This document shows, piece by piece, positions 18,588-26,568 of a DNA stretch of 45,645 bases. The stretch comes from Deltaproteobacteria bacterium (GTDB lineage: Bacteria; Desulfobacterota; Dissulfuribacteria; Dissulfuribacterales; UBA3076). Positions within the stretch are counted from its first letter, which is position 1. The number at the start of each line of letters is the position of its first letter. The notes under the pieces were generated by a model. The model did not search any database and was not told the origin of the DNA. It saw nothing but the letters and a program-made list of their open reading frames with translations. The position numbers and the translations under genes are program-made. Location of the stretch: contig JAGYNZ010000023.1 in assembly GCA_018399745.1 (NCBI GenBank), forward strand, positions 1 to 45,645, written 5' to 3'.

Positions 18588-19253
18588 ATGCGCCTATTAA
18601 TAAGCTCCTTGTTTTATAGATCTCCTTTTGAAGATCTGCAGAAGCACGCAGATAAGGTCAAGGAGTGTGCTCACCTTTTCAGGGAGGCCGTTATCTGCAA
18701 CGTGGGCCAGGAGTGCAAACGCTTTGATCTCATAACAGAAGAGGTGGCCCACTTGGAAAGTGAGGCCGATGATATCAAGCGCAATATCCGCAACCATTTG
18801 CCCAGGGGTATCCTCATGCCTGTGGATAAGTTTCAGTTTTTTCAATATCTCAGAGAGCAGGACAAGGTCCTGGATGAAGTGGAAGAGGCCTTGTTCTGGT
18901 TGTCTTTTCGGCCCAAGGGCATTCCATCAGAGCTGGCTGTCGAGATCCATCACTTAGTCGAAGCCGTGACTCAACCTATCGAAAAGTTGCCCGAACTGGT
19001 AACCTTAGCTACCGATTATTTTAAGAGCAGGTCTGAAGAGCAAAGGAAAAAGATGAAAAGCCTTATAAGGGACATCCGTCAACACGAAAGAGAGGCCGAC
19101 CATCTGGAGAGGGAGCTGAAACTCAAGATATTCGCCGACATAAAAGATGCGCTGGTAGTATATCACCTGGTCAGACTGGTGGAGCATATAGGCGATATCG
19201 CTGATCACGCGCAGAATGCCTCTGACCGCATGCGGGCCATGATTGCGACATAA
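18588..19253 (+). CDS. DUF47 (PhoU-like) protein, partner of PiT
   Basis: A 221-residue, all-alpha, charged protein resembling PhoU-type coiled-coil bundles, with E/DxxxD metal-binding-like repeats such as VAHLESEADDIKR and DIRQHEREADHLER. Members are found beside PiT transporters and are thought to modulate them. A strong ribosome site GGAGGAGG (18572-18579) precedes ATG 18588. Confidence 0.88.
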   Translation: MRLLISSLFYRSPFEDLQKHADKVKECAHLFREAVICNVGQECKRFDLITEEVAHLESEADDIKRNIRNHLPRGILMPVDKFQFFQYLREQDKVLDEVEEALFWLSFRPKGIPSELAVEIHHLVEAVTQPIEKLPELVTLATDYFKSRSEEQRKKMKSLIRDIRQHEREADHLERELKLKIFADIKDALVVYHLVRLVEHIGDIADHAQNASDRMRAMIAT

Positions 19254-19372
19254 TAGTTGATTGGCTATGTAACAGTGATTATCTTTTGGCCAAAATTTCT
19301 CCATCCCTGTTGTTAATTCCTGCTTCATGCCGGCCATTCCCATAGTCACAAGGTGTAACACCACATATTATT

Positions 19373-22300
19373 ATGCCAAAACGTACGGACATAAATAAGA
19401 TTCTGATTATCGGCTCGGGTCCCATCATAATAGGGCAGGCCTGTGAGTTTGATTATTCCGGGACACAGGCATGTAAGGCCCTGATGGAAGAAGGCTACAA
19501 GGTCGTGCTCGTAAACAGTAACCCCGCCACGATCATGACGGATCCTGAAACGGCCAGTCGCACCTATATTGAACCTATTACACCGGAGATTGTGACAAAA
19601 ATAATTGAAAGGGAGCGCCCCCATGCCCTTCTCCCGACCCTTGGTGGTCAAACAGGGCTTAACACGGCGGTGAAAGTTGCAGAGACAGGACTCCTGGAAA
19701 AATTGGGCGTGGAAATGATCGGCGCTTCAATCCCGGTTATTCGAAAGGCGGAGGAGCGGGAACAGTTCCGTGACGCCATGAGGCATATCGGTTTGCGTGT
19801 GCCTGAAAACGGCATTGCAAAAGATATGGATCAGGCAAAGGATGTGGCCAAAAGGATCGGTTATCCCCTGATAATCAGGGCAAGTTTTACCTTGGGAGGG
19901 GCCGGCAGCGGTGTGGCCTACAATCGGGTGGAGATGGAAGGGCTTGCCAGGGCAGGCCTTGATGCCAGCATGATTTCAGAGATCATTATGGAGGAATCCC
20001 TTATAGGATGGAAGGAATATGAACTGGAGGTCATGAGGGACTTTAAGGACAATGTGGTTATTATCTGCTCCATTGAAAATTTTGATCCTATGGGTATTCA
20101 TACTGGTGACAGCATTACCGTGGCACCGGCACAAACCCTTACAGACAGAGAATATCAGAGCATGCGCAATGCAGCCATTGCCATTATCAGAGAAATAGGT
20201 GTTGAAACAGGGGGTTCCAATATCCAGTTTGCAATTCATCCTGAAAACGGCGAGATGGTTGTAATCGAGATGAATCCGAGGGTATCCAGAAGTTCTGCCC
20301 TTGCATCCAAGGCTACCGGCTTTCCCATTGCCAAAATAGCTGCTAAACTCGCTGTTGGATTCAGCCTCGATGAAATCAGAAATGATATAACCCGTGAAAC
20401 CTTTGCATCATTTGAGCCTACTCTTGATTACTGCGTAGTCAAAATTCCTCGCTGGGCCTTTGAAAAATTCCCTGGCGCTGAAGACATGCTGACGACATCA
20501 ATGAAGTCTGTAGGCGAAACCATGGCCATAGGGAGGACCTTTAAGGAGGCCCTTCAAAAGGCCATCAGATCCCTGGAGATCGGGAAATTTGGTCTTGGCC
20601 CTCATACAGCCCGTGGCCAGAAGTCAGGTCTTAAAATCCATGAAATAGAAAAGCGGCTCATTAATCCCAACTCTGAACGCATCTTTAATATATACACGGC
20701 CCTGGGTCAGGGGATGACACTGGAAAGGATTTATAAGCTGACCGGTATCGATCCATGGTTTCTTTTTCATATCAGGCAAATACACGACATGGAAAAACAA
20801 TTGGATAATATGGCCCAAAAGGGGCTTGGGCCGGATAAATGGGATATTGAGTTCTTAAAAAAGGTGAAGGAATATGGTTTTTCCGATATTCTACTCGCGA
20901 GTATCTTTAATGTGAATGAGCATGCTATAAGGGAGATACGCGGATCAAATGGGATAAAACCCGTCTACAAACTGGTAGATACATGTGCCGCGGAGTTTGA
21001 GGCCTATACGCCTTATTACTACTCAACCTATGAGCAGGAAAATGAGATCTGTTTTTCCAAGAAAAGAAAGGTGGTGATTCTTGGCGGTGGCCCTAATCGT
21101 ATCGGGCAAGGGATTGAATTTGATTATTGCTGTGTTCATGCATCATTTGCGCTCAGGGAAATGGGCATAGAAAGCATCATGATAAACAGTAACCCTGAAA
21201 CGGTCAGTACAGATTATGACACATCTGATAAATTATATTTTGAGCCACTTACCAGGGAGGATGTCCTGAACATTGTCGAACAGGAGAAGCCTGAAGGTGT
21301 TATTGTCCAGTTTGGAGGTCAGACACCACTCAATATATCAGCTTCTCTTGCGGAAGCGGGAGTCACCGTTCTTGGGACCAGCCCGGACAGTATAAACAGG
21401 GCTGAGGACAGGGACCATTTTCAGTGCCTGCTAAAAAAATTGGACATAAAACAGCCTGAAAACGGGATCGCTGTTGATAAAAAAGAGGCAATACGGATAG
21501 CTGACAAGATCGGCTATCCAGTGTTGGTCAGGCCGTCCTTTGTCTTGGGTGGCAGGGCCATGGAGATCGTTTATGATCAGAAAGATCTGGACTTTTATAT
21601 GGAGACCGCTGTCAGTGTATCTCCCGGTAAGCCCATACTGATTGACAGATTTCTTGAAGATGCCACGGAAATTGACGTGGATGCCATCTCTGACGGAGAG
21701 GACACGATAATCGGCGGAATTATGGAACATATCGAAGAGGCAGGTATACACAGCGGTGATAGTGCCTGCGTGCTGCCCTCAATTTCTCTAAGCCGGAAAA
21801 TTTTGGAACAGATCAAAGGGCATACCAGGGAAATTGCCAGGGAACTTGATGTAAGGGGGCTGATGAACATCCAATATGCAGTCAAGGAGGATATTGTCTA
21901 TGTGCTGGAGGTAAATCCAAGGGCCTCAAGGACCGTCCCCTTTGTCAGCAAGGCTACCGGTGTCCCTTTAGCCAAACTTGCCACAAAGGTCATTATGGGA
22001 AAACGCCTGAAGGATCTTGGCCTGGTCCAGGATGTCAAGCATTCACACATCTGTTGCAAGGAGTCGGCCTTTCCTTTTGCCCGATTCCCCAATGTGGATA
22101 CCATACTTGGACCCGAGATGAGATCCACTGGCGAGGTGATGGGTATAGACAGCTCTTTTGGCCTGGCCTTTGCCAAGTCACAAATAGCTGTGGGACAGAA
22201 ATTGCCTCTTTCCGGTACGGTGTTCATCAGTGTCAAGGACAAGGACAAAAAAGCCACACTGAATATTGCAGCCATGCTCCATGACTCCGGGTTCAAGATC

Positions 22301-22606
22301 GTGGCTACCGGTGGTACCTCCGCCTTTCTTGCAGAACATCGGATTCCAAGCAGACAGATCAACAAGGTAAGGCAAGGAAGACCACACATCCTGGACATGA
22401 TCAAGAACAGGGAGATTGATTTAATAATAAACACCACTGGCAACAAGAGGACAGTTTCTGAGTCCTGTTCTATTCGACGAGCGGCCGTGGCATTCGATAT
22501 TCCATATAGTACAACCATTGCCGGTGCCAGGGCCATGGCGATGGCTGTTAAATCAATGATTGAAGGCGAATTCCGTGTGAAAACGATTCAGGAATATCAT
22601 GGTTAG
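19373..22606 (+). CDS. carB: Carbamoyl-phosphate synthase large subunit
   Basis: A full-length 1077-residue CarB. It has two homologous ATP-grasp halves, each starting with a nucleotide-fold motif ([21 protein letters not shown] and [21 protein letters not shown]), and the C-terminal allosteric domain ([14 protein letters not shown]). It makes carbamoyl phosphate from bicarbonate, two ATP and ammonia from CarA. The start ATG 19373 lacks a strong ribosome site. It is separated from carA by the phosphate transporter genes. purF follows after 112 bp. Confidence 0.97.
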   Translation: MPKRTDINKILIIGSGPIIIGQACEFDYSGTQACKALMEEGYKVVLVNSNPATIMTDPETASRTYIEPITPEIVTKIIERERPHALLPTLGGQTGLNTAVKVAETGLLEKLGVEMIGASIPVIRKAEEREQFRDAMRHIGLRVPENGIAKDMDQAKDVAKRIGYPLIIRASFTLGGAGSGVAYNRVEMEGLARAGLDASMISEIIMEESLIGWKEYELEVMRDFKDNVVIICSIENFDPMGIHTGDSITVAPAQTLTDREYQSMRNAAIAIIREIGVETGGSNIQFAIHPENGEMVVIEMNPRVSRSSALASKATGFPIAKIAAKLAVGFSLDEIRNDITRETFASFEPTLDYCVVKIPRWAFEKFPGAEDMLTTSMKSVGETMAIGRTFKEALQKAIRSLEIGKFGLGPHTARGQKSGLKIHEIEKRLINPNSERIFNIYTALGQGMTLERIYKLTGIDPWFLFHIRQIHDMEKQLDNMAQKGLGPDKWDIEFLKKVKEYGFSDILLASIFNVNEHAIREIRGSNGIKPVYKLVDTCAAEFEAYTPYYYSTYEQENEICFSKKRKVVILGGGPNRIGQGIEFDYCCVHASFALREMGIESIMINSNPETVSTDYDTSDKLYFEPLTREDVLNIVEQEKPEGVIVQFGGQTPLNISASLAEAGVTVLGTSPDSINRAEDRDHFQCLLKKLDIKQPENGIAVDKKEAIRIADKIGYPVLVRPSFVLGGRAMEIVYDQKDLDFYMETAVSVSPGKPILIDRFLEDATEIDVDAISDGEDTIIGGIMEHIEEAGIHSGDSACVLPSISLSRKILEQIKGHTREIARELDVRGLMNIQYAVKEDIVYVLEVNPRASRTVPFVSKATGVPLAKLATKVIMGKRLKDLGLVQDVKHSHICCKESAFPFARFPNVDTILGPEMRSTGEVMGIDSSFGLAFAKSQIAVGQKLPLSGTVFISVKDKDKKATLNIAAMLHDSGFKIVATGGTSAFLAEHRIPSRQINKVRQGRPHILDMIKNREIDLIINTTGNKRTVSESCSIRRAAVAFDIPYSTTIAGARAMAMAVKSMIEGEFRVKTIQEYHG

Positions 22607-22607
22607 T

Positions 22608-22633
22608 ATCTGAAAGTAAAGTTATTTTCAGAT
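22608..22633 (+). terminator. Hairpin just after carB
   Basis: ATCTGAAA (22608-22615) pairs perfectly with TTTCAGAT (22626-22633), one base after the carB stop codon. It is AT-rich and no T run follows, so termination would be weak or partial. Confidence 0.4.
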
Positions 22634-22718
22634 AAATTTCAGGATTTTGACTAAAAAAACAGGGATTTTCAGCTCGGCATTCATTGTTCATTTATAAGAA
22701 GCATAAAGGGTTAACGTT

Positions 22719-24152
22719 ATGATAATTTTGCCATCAAGGTCACTGCGTGAAGAATGCGGAGTGTTCGGGGTATTTGGGCATCCAGAAGCAGCTAAGCTCA
22801 CTTATTTCGGCCTCTACGCCTTACAACACAGGGGGCAGGAAAGCGCCGGCATATTCAGCTCGGACGGCAAGGTCGTTCAAGAGCACAAATCTATGGGTCT
22901 TGTAAGCGAGGTATTCAACGAGGCCAGGCTAAAGGAGCTTATAGGGCATATAGCCATAGGACATGTGCGCTATTCCACTTCCGGTTCTTCAGTTTTGCAG
23001 AATGCGCAGCCCTTTTCTGTACACCATTCAGGACGCACCCTCGCCGTGGCCCACAACGGAAACCTTGTGAATGCCCATTATATCAGGAAGGAGCTTGAAA
23101 GACACGGCTCTATTTTCCAAACCACCATGGACAGCGAGATAATCATCCACCTTTTGGCAAAGGCCTGGGGCAGAGGGCTGGATGATGCCATAGCAACTAC
23201 CATGAGGCTTATTAAGGGGGCCTACTCAGTTGTTATGGCTACTGAGGAAAAATTAATTGGCTTCAGGGACCCTCTTGGTTTTCGTCCTTTGTGTATTGGT
23301 AAACTGAATAATGCTTACGTTCTGGCCTCTGAAACCTGTGCACTGGACCTCATCCAGGCTGAATACGTCCGAGATGTGGCGCCCGGTGAAGTGGTAATAA
23401 TAGATGCTAACGGGCTGAGATCATTCCAGGGAGTTGAGGCAGGGAGAAGCGCAAATTGCATCTTTGAATTTATCTACTTTGCCCGTCCTGACAGTAATAT
23501 TTTTGGACAGAATGTCTATAAATTCCGCAAGACCCTTGGGGCCGCTCTTAAAAATGAAACCACGATAGATGCGGACCTGGTAATGCCCTTTCCGGATTCC
23601 GGAAATTATGCCGCAGTAGGTTATGCCCAGGCAGCCAAACTGCCTCTTGAGCTTGCTGTAATAAGAAATCACTATGTCGGCCGCACATTTATTCAACCCA
23701 GCCAGTCCATGAGGGATTTTGGGGTAAGAATAAAGCTGAATCCCGCAAAAGAGGCTATAAAGGGCAAAAAGGTTGTAATAATTGAGGATTCGGTCATAAG
23801 GGGCACCACCACCAGGACGAGGATTAATGCAATAAGGGAGGCTGGGGCAAAAGAGATAATCCTGCTCGTAAGCTGCCCGCCCACACGTTTCCCTTGTTAC
23901 TACGGCATAGATTTTCCTACCACAAACGAGCTGATAGCCTCCAAGCAATCCGTGGAGGAAATCCGCAAATTCCTGAAGTTGGACGGACTGCACTACCTGG
24001 ACATTAAATCAATGCTGAAGGCTGCAGGAGGCGACTCTCGACGTTTTTGCCTTGCATGTTTCAACGGCGAATACCCCCTTCCCATAGATGAAGGTACTGA
24101 AAAACAGAGACCGGATAGGCCGAACGCCCCTTCCGGCTTTTCCATTTTATAA
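22719..24152 (+). CDS. purF: Amidophosphoribosyltransferase
   Basis: The first enzyme of purine synthesis, moving glutamine nitrogen onto PRPP; 477 residues. A short propeptide precedes Cys13 (EECGVFGVFG), so self-cleavage would expose the catalytic Cys as in the B. subtilis type. Four Cys fit the structural Fe-S cluster of that type (SANCIF, RFPCYYG and the FCLACFNGEYP pair). The PRPP loop VVIIEDSVIRGTTT is clear. AAGGG precedes ATG 22719. This is the last gene of the rightward nitrogen block. Confidence 0.96.
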   Translation: MIILPSRSLREECGVFGVFGHPEAAKLTYFGLYALQHRGQESAGIFSSDGKVVQEHKSMGLVSEVFNEARLKELIGHIAIGHVRYSTSGSSVLQNAQPFSVHHSGRTLAVAHNGNLVNAHYIRKELERHGSIFQTTMDSEIIIHLLAKAWGRGLDDAIATTMRLIKGAYSVVMATEEKLIGFRDPLGFRPLCIGKLNNAYVLASETCALDLIQAEYVRDVAPGEVVIIDANGLRSFQGVEAGRSANCIFEFIYFARPDSNIFGQNVYKFRKTLGAALKNETTIDADLVMPFPDSGNYAAVGYAQAAKLPLELAVIRNHYVGRTFIQPSQSMRDFGVRIKLNPAKEAIKGKKVVIIEDSVIRGTTTRTRINAIREAGAKEIILLVSCPPTRFPCYYGIDFPTTNELIASKQSVEEIRKFLKLDGLHYLDIKSMLKAAGGDSRRFCLACFNGEYPLPIDEGTEKQRPDRPNAPSGFSIL

Positions 24153-24220
24153 AACCATACTACACGACACCTGATTTGCGGCAACATACTGATTTTATAT
24201 GGTGTCTTGTAGTACGGTTT
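24152..24220. terminator. Bidirectional terminator between purF and the leftward flavoprotein gene
   Basis: Arms 24152-24171 and 24201-24220 match at 18 of 20 positions around a 29-nt loop. Flanking A and T runs (TTTT before the left arm, TTTAAAAAA at the right) suit termination from both sides. Its place between convergent genes supports this. Confidence 0.8.
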
Positions 24221-24247
24221 AAAAAATTGCCAGGCCTCTCAGGGATG

Positions 24248-25810
24248 CTAGCCCAAAATCCTGTCTACTTCCTCTGCATCGGCATCCATGACATGGGAAA
24301 TTCCCGAAACTTCTGCAGCCTCTTTTGTCAGGGCCATGAGGTCATTACGGTCAATATACCTGAGAGCAAACTTCCTTGCACCTGCCATAAACTGCTGAAG
24401 ACCTTGTTTTAGCCTATCGATGTAAGAATACATGCCTATGGCACCTGCCGGGAGCTTGCCGAAATCGTTTCCGTATTTTTCCATAAGCTGGGCACTGACT
24501 GCGAAGAGACCCATATATTTGTCTTCTATCTTTTCCCCTACCAGCATTTTTTCCCGTACTATTTTTCCATGGGTCTTTCCCACCATCGAAGCGGTAAAAA
24601 TTGCCCTTCCCAGACATATGGCCTTTACATGGGGCGCTCCCAGGGCAAGGGCCTTAAAGATATGGTCTTCCAAAGACAGGCCGCCGGCAACAGCAACCGG
24701 TGGAATATACGCTCCCTTAGCCGCCAGACGTTGGCACATCTGATAAGACAGGCATTCCAACTGCACTGTCGGAATCCCCCATTCATTCATCATACGCCAG
24801 GGGCTCATGCCGGTCCCACCCCCTGCTCCATCTATTGTGAGGAGATCGATTTTTGCATCGGAAGAATATTTTATGGCCCGGGCAAGATCGGCCGGCCGAT
24901 ATGCGCCGGTCTTGAGTGTTACATATTTGGCACCCACAGAGCGTAAATGATTGACAGAATTGTGAAAAGACTCTTCTTCCACCATTCCGAGGCGTGAATG
25001 ACGCTCAAACGCCTTGAAGCCACCGGCCTTAAATGTCAGCTGGTTTGCCTCCTTGGCGGGATCAGGCAGCACTATATAGCCTCTCTTTTTGAGTTCTAAA
25101 GCCTTTTCAAGAGAATGCACGTTGACTTCGCCACCGATGTCCTTGGCACCCTGGCCCCATTTCAGTTCAAAAATCCTGATCCCCAGTTTCTCTATAACGT
25201 ATTCAGGTACACCCAGTCTGGTATCTTCAACATTCGCCTGAATAATGACACCCCCGGTGCCATCATACCAATGATTAAAGGCATTTATACGACGCTCCAT
25301 CTCTGGAGACCTGGAAATCTTCCCATGTTTGAATTCAGCGTCATTATCCATCCCGCAGATGTTCTCGCCCGCAACAACCAGCACACCTGATATAGCAGCC
25401 CCTATAGCTACGTCTTCCCAGTTAATGCGGGCGATATCCGTTGAACCCACCGCACCGGTGAAAACAGGGAAATTCATCTTGATGCTGCCATCGGCACCGA
25501 CAGCAGTCGTAGTATCTACAGCCGGGAATGTGGCTTTATCGGAATCGGCCTCAATACCAACCGCGCCGACAGCTGTACCCTGAATATTGAAATGGGAAAA
25601 ATCAACAGGGTAATCCTTTTCAGAACCGGCTGTGATTCTACCAAAAGGCGTTGGATAAATGACTTGTTTCCCCTTAATGGCAGATCTGCCCACCTCGCAA
25701 GGTCCTTTACAACCATCAAGGCAGGTTACACACAGCCCTGATCCAGGCGATGGCGCTACCCTTGTCGATGTAAGCGTGGCAGCGCTGCGATTCGGTTTAC
25801 TAAATGACAT
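24248..25810 (-). CDS. Standalone glutamate-synthase-like FMN protein
   Basis: A 520-residue protein built on the FMN/alpha-ketoglutarate barrel of glutamate synthase (LKWGQGAKDIGG, TIDGAGGGTGMSP, VAVAGGLS). It has no amidotransferase or GXGXG domain. An N-terminal cluster of Cys27, Cys30, Cys34 and Cys38 (CVTCLDGCKGPC) may bind an Fe-S centre. Similar proteins are widespread in anaerobes with no proven reaction. It is unlikely to be the housekeeping enzyme, since a complete split glutamate synthase is encoded upstream. AGGAGG (25815-25822 region) lies 7 nt before the ATG. The leader carries two terminator-like hairpins. Confidence 0.85.
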   Translation of the reverse strand: MSFSKPNRSAATLTSTRVAPSPGSGLCVTCLDGCKGPCEVGRSAIKGKQVIYPTPFGRITAGSEKDYPVDFSHFNIQGTAVGAVGIEADSDKATFPAVDTTTAVGADGSIKMNFPVFTGAVGSTDIARINWEDVAIGAAISGVLVVAGENICGMDNDAEFKHGKISRSPEMERRINAFNHWYDGTGGVIIQANVEDTRLGVPEYVIEKLGIRIFELKWGQGAKDIGGEVNVHSLEKALELKKRGYIVLPDPAKEANQLTFKAGGFKAFERHSRLGMVEEESFHNSVNHLRSVGAKYVTLKTGAYRPADLARAIKYSSDAKIDLLTIDGAGGGTGMSPWRMMNEWGIPTVQLECLSYQMCQRLAAKGAYIPPVAVAGGLSLEDHIFKALALGAPHVKAICLGRAIFTASMVGKTHGKIVREKMLVGEKIEDKYMGLFAVSAQLMEKYGNDFGKLPAGAIGMYSYIDRLKQGLQQFMAGARKFALRYIDRNDLMALTKEAAEVSGISHVMDADAEEVDRILG

Positions 25811-25825
25811 AAAAAATCCTCCTAT

Positions 25826-25921
25826 CTATAAACTGGTAAAGAGTTTCAGCGTAATTGTAATCACCACCGCAAAAAAGGCGCCCAGCACCCATAAGGGAGG
25901 CCGGACGCCTTTGTCAGCCAT
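25826..25921 (-). CDS. Possible 31-aa single-span membrane peptide in the leader of the flavoprotein gene
   Basis: The frame reads MADKGVRPPLWVLGAFFAV followed by a hydrophobic stretch and ends LKLFTSL. That gives a charged start and one likely membrane helix of about 20 residues. It stops 15 bp before the flavoprotein start codon, with the AGGAGG between. Its own ribosome site is poor (AGGAAG about 13 nt upstream). A strong hairpin overlaps codons 5-15. It could be a real micro-protein, a leader peptide or chance. Confidence 0.35.
   Translation of the reverse strand: MADKGVRPPLWVLGAFFAVVITITLKLFTSL
25871..25909 (-). terminator. Terminator or attenuator hairpin 2 in the flavoprotein leader
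   Basis: Read on the minus strand, GGCGTCCGGC pairs with GCTGGGCGCC (ten pairs, two of them G-U) and an inner CCC/GGG closes on TTAT. Six T follow (25871-25876). This is a textbook intrinsic terminator shape, yet it lies about 60 nt inside the leader of the flavoprotein gene. Confidence 0.65.
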
Positions 25922-25926
25922 AACAT

Positions 25927-25957
25927 AAAAAAAGCTTCCTACGCCTTTGTACGAAGC
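25927..25957 (-). terminator. Terminator-like hairpin 1 in the flavoprotein leader
   Basis: On the minus strand GCTTC-x-TAC pairs with GTA-x-GAAGC (one mismatch) and is followed by seven T. The word ACAAAGGCGT in its loop and 3' arm is repeated at the start of hairpin 2. It is weaker than hairpin 2. Confidence 0.5.
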
Positions 25958-25989
25958 AATAATACAACGATTAAAAAAACAAGGGTACT

Positions 25990-26017
25990 TTTATGATATG
26001 CCAAGCCCTCTTGTCAA
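25990..26017 (-). promoter_or_regulatory. Sigma-70-like promoter before the flavoprotein leader
   Basis: On the minus strand a perfect TTGACA (26012-26017) is followed after 16 bp by CATAAA (25990-25995). Transcription would start about 25 nt before hairpin 1, giving a leader of about 170 nt containing both hairpins. Confidence 0.45.
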
Positions 26018-26204
26018 GGTCTTTCTTTGCAACAAGGGCCTTAACCCTGTATGGCACTGGAGAGGTACCTTTTTGAGTTGAATTGTTTGGCTCCGGGACC
26101 TATTCTGACAACCAGTTTTCCAGCTTGAGGTCCGAGGTCCGGTGAACGTACCTCATATTGCCGCCGACAAGACAAAGAGGGATGGTCATGCAACGGCAGC
26201 GATC

Positions 26205-26519
26205 TCAATAATGCACTGCGAGCCAAATCGTTTCGCACATAGAATCAGTCCACTCAACACGATGCTTCACGTGCGCTCCAATATTGAAATAATCGCCTGG
26301 CTTCAAGACCACAATATCATCTTTATTCTCAATCTTCAGACCGGCACTCCCTTTCACCACCAAAACAAACTCGTTTTTGTCCTGATCATGCCAGAACCCT
26401 TTGGGTGAAGCATGTCCCTGAGATACAATTCGCTCTATCACTATGTTGCCCGTTGAACATATTGTATCGAAGAGTTCTTCTGAAAATTCGGTTGGTATAT
26501 CTTCCAGTAACGATCCCAT
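26205..26519 (-). CDS. Small cupin-domain protein
   Basis: A 104-residue single cupin barrel. The two conserved motifs are recognisable, around FWHDQDKNEFVLVVKGSAGL and LKPGDYFNIGAHVKHRV, with possible metal ligands His, Glu and His. The substrate cannot be told from sequence. Similar stand-alone cupins are found widely in anaerobes. It lies 49 bp downstream of the Hsp70-family gene on the same strand and is probably cotranscribed with it. No ribosome site is obvious before the ATG. Confidence 0.75.
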   Translation of the reverse strand: MGSLLEDIPTEFSEELFDTICSTGNIVIERIVSQGHASPKGFWHDQDKNEFVLVVKGSAGLKIENKDDIVVLKPGDYFNIGAHVKHRVEWTDSMCETIWLAVHY

Positions 26520-26568
26520 AAATATGTACCCGATTGGTATTGAGAGTTTTAGTTTTACAACTGCTCAC

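Noticed and set aside
21898-22536. 212-codon frame on the minus strand
   Set aside because: Antisense shadow of the carB C-terminal region.
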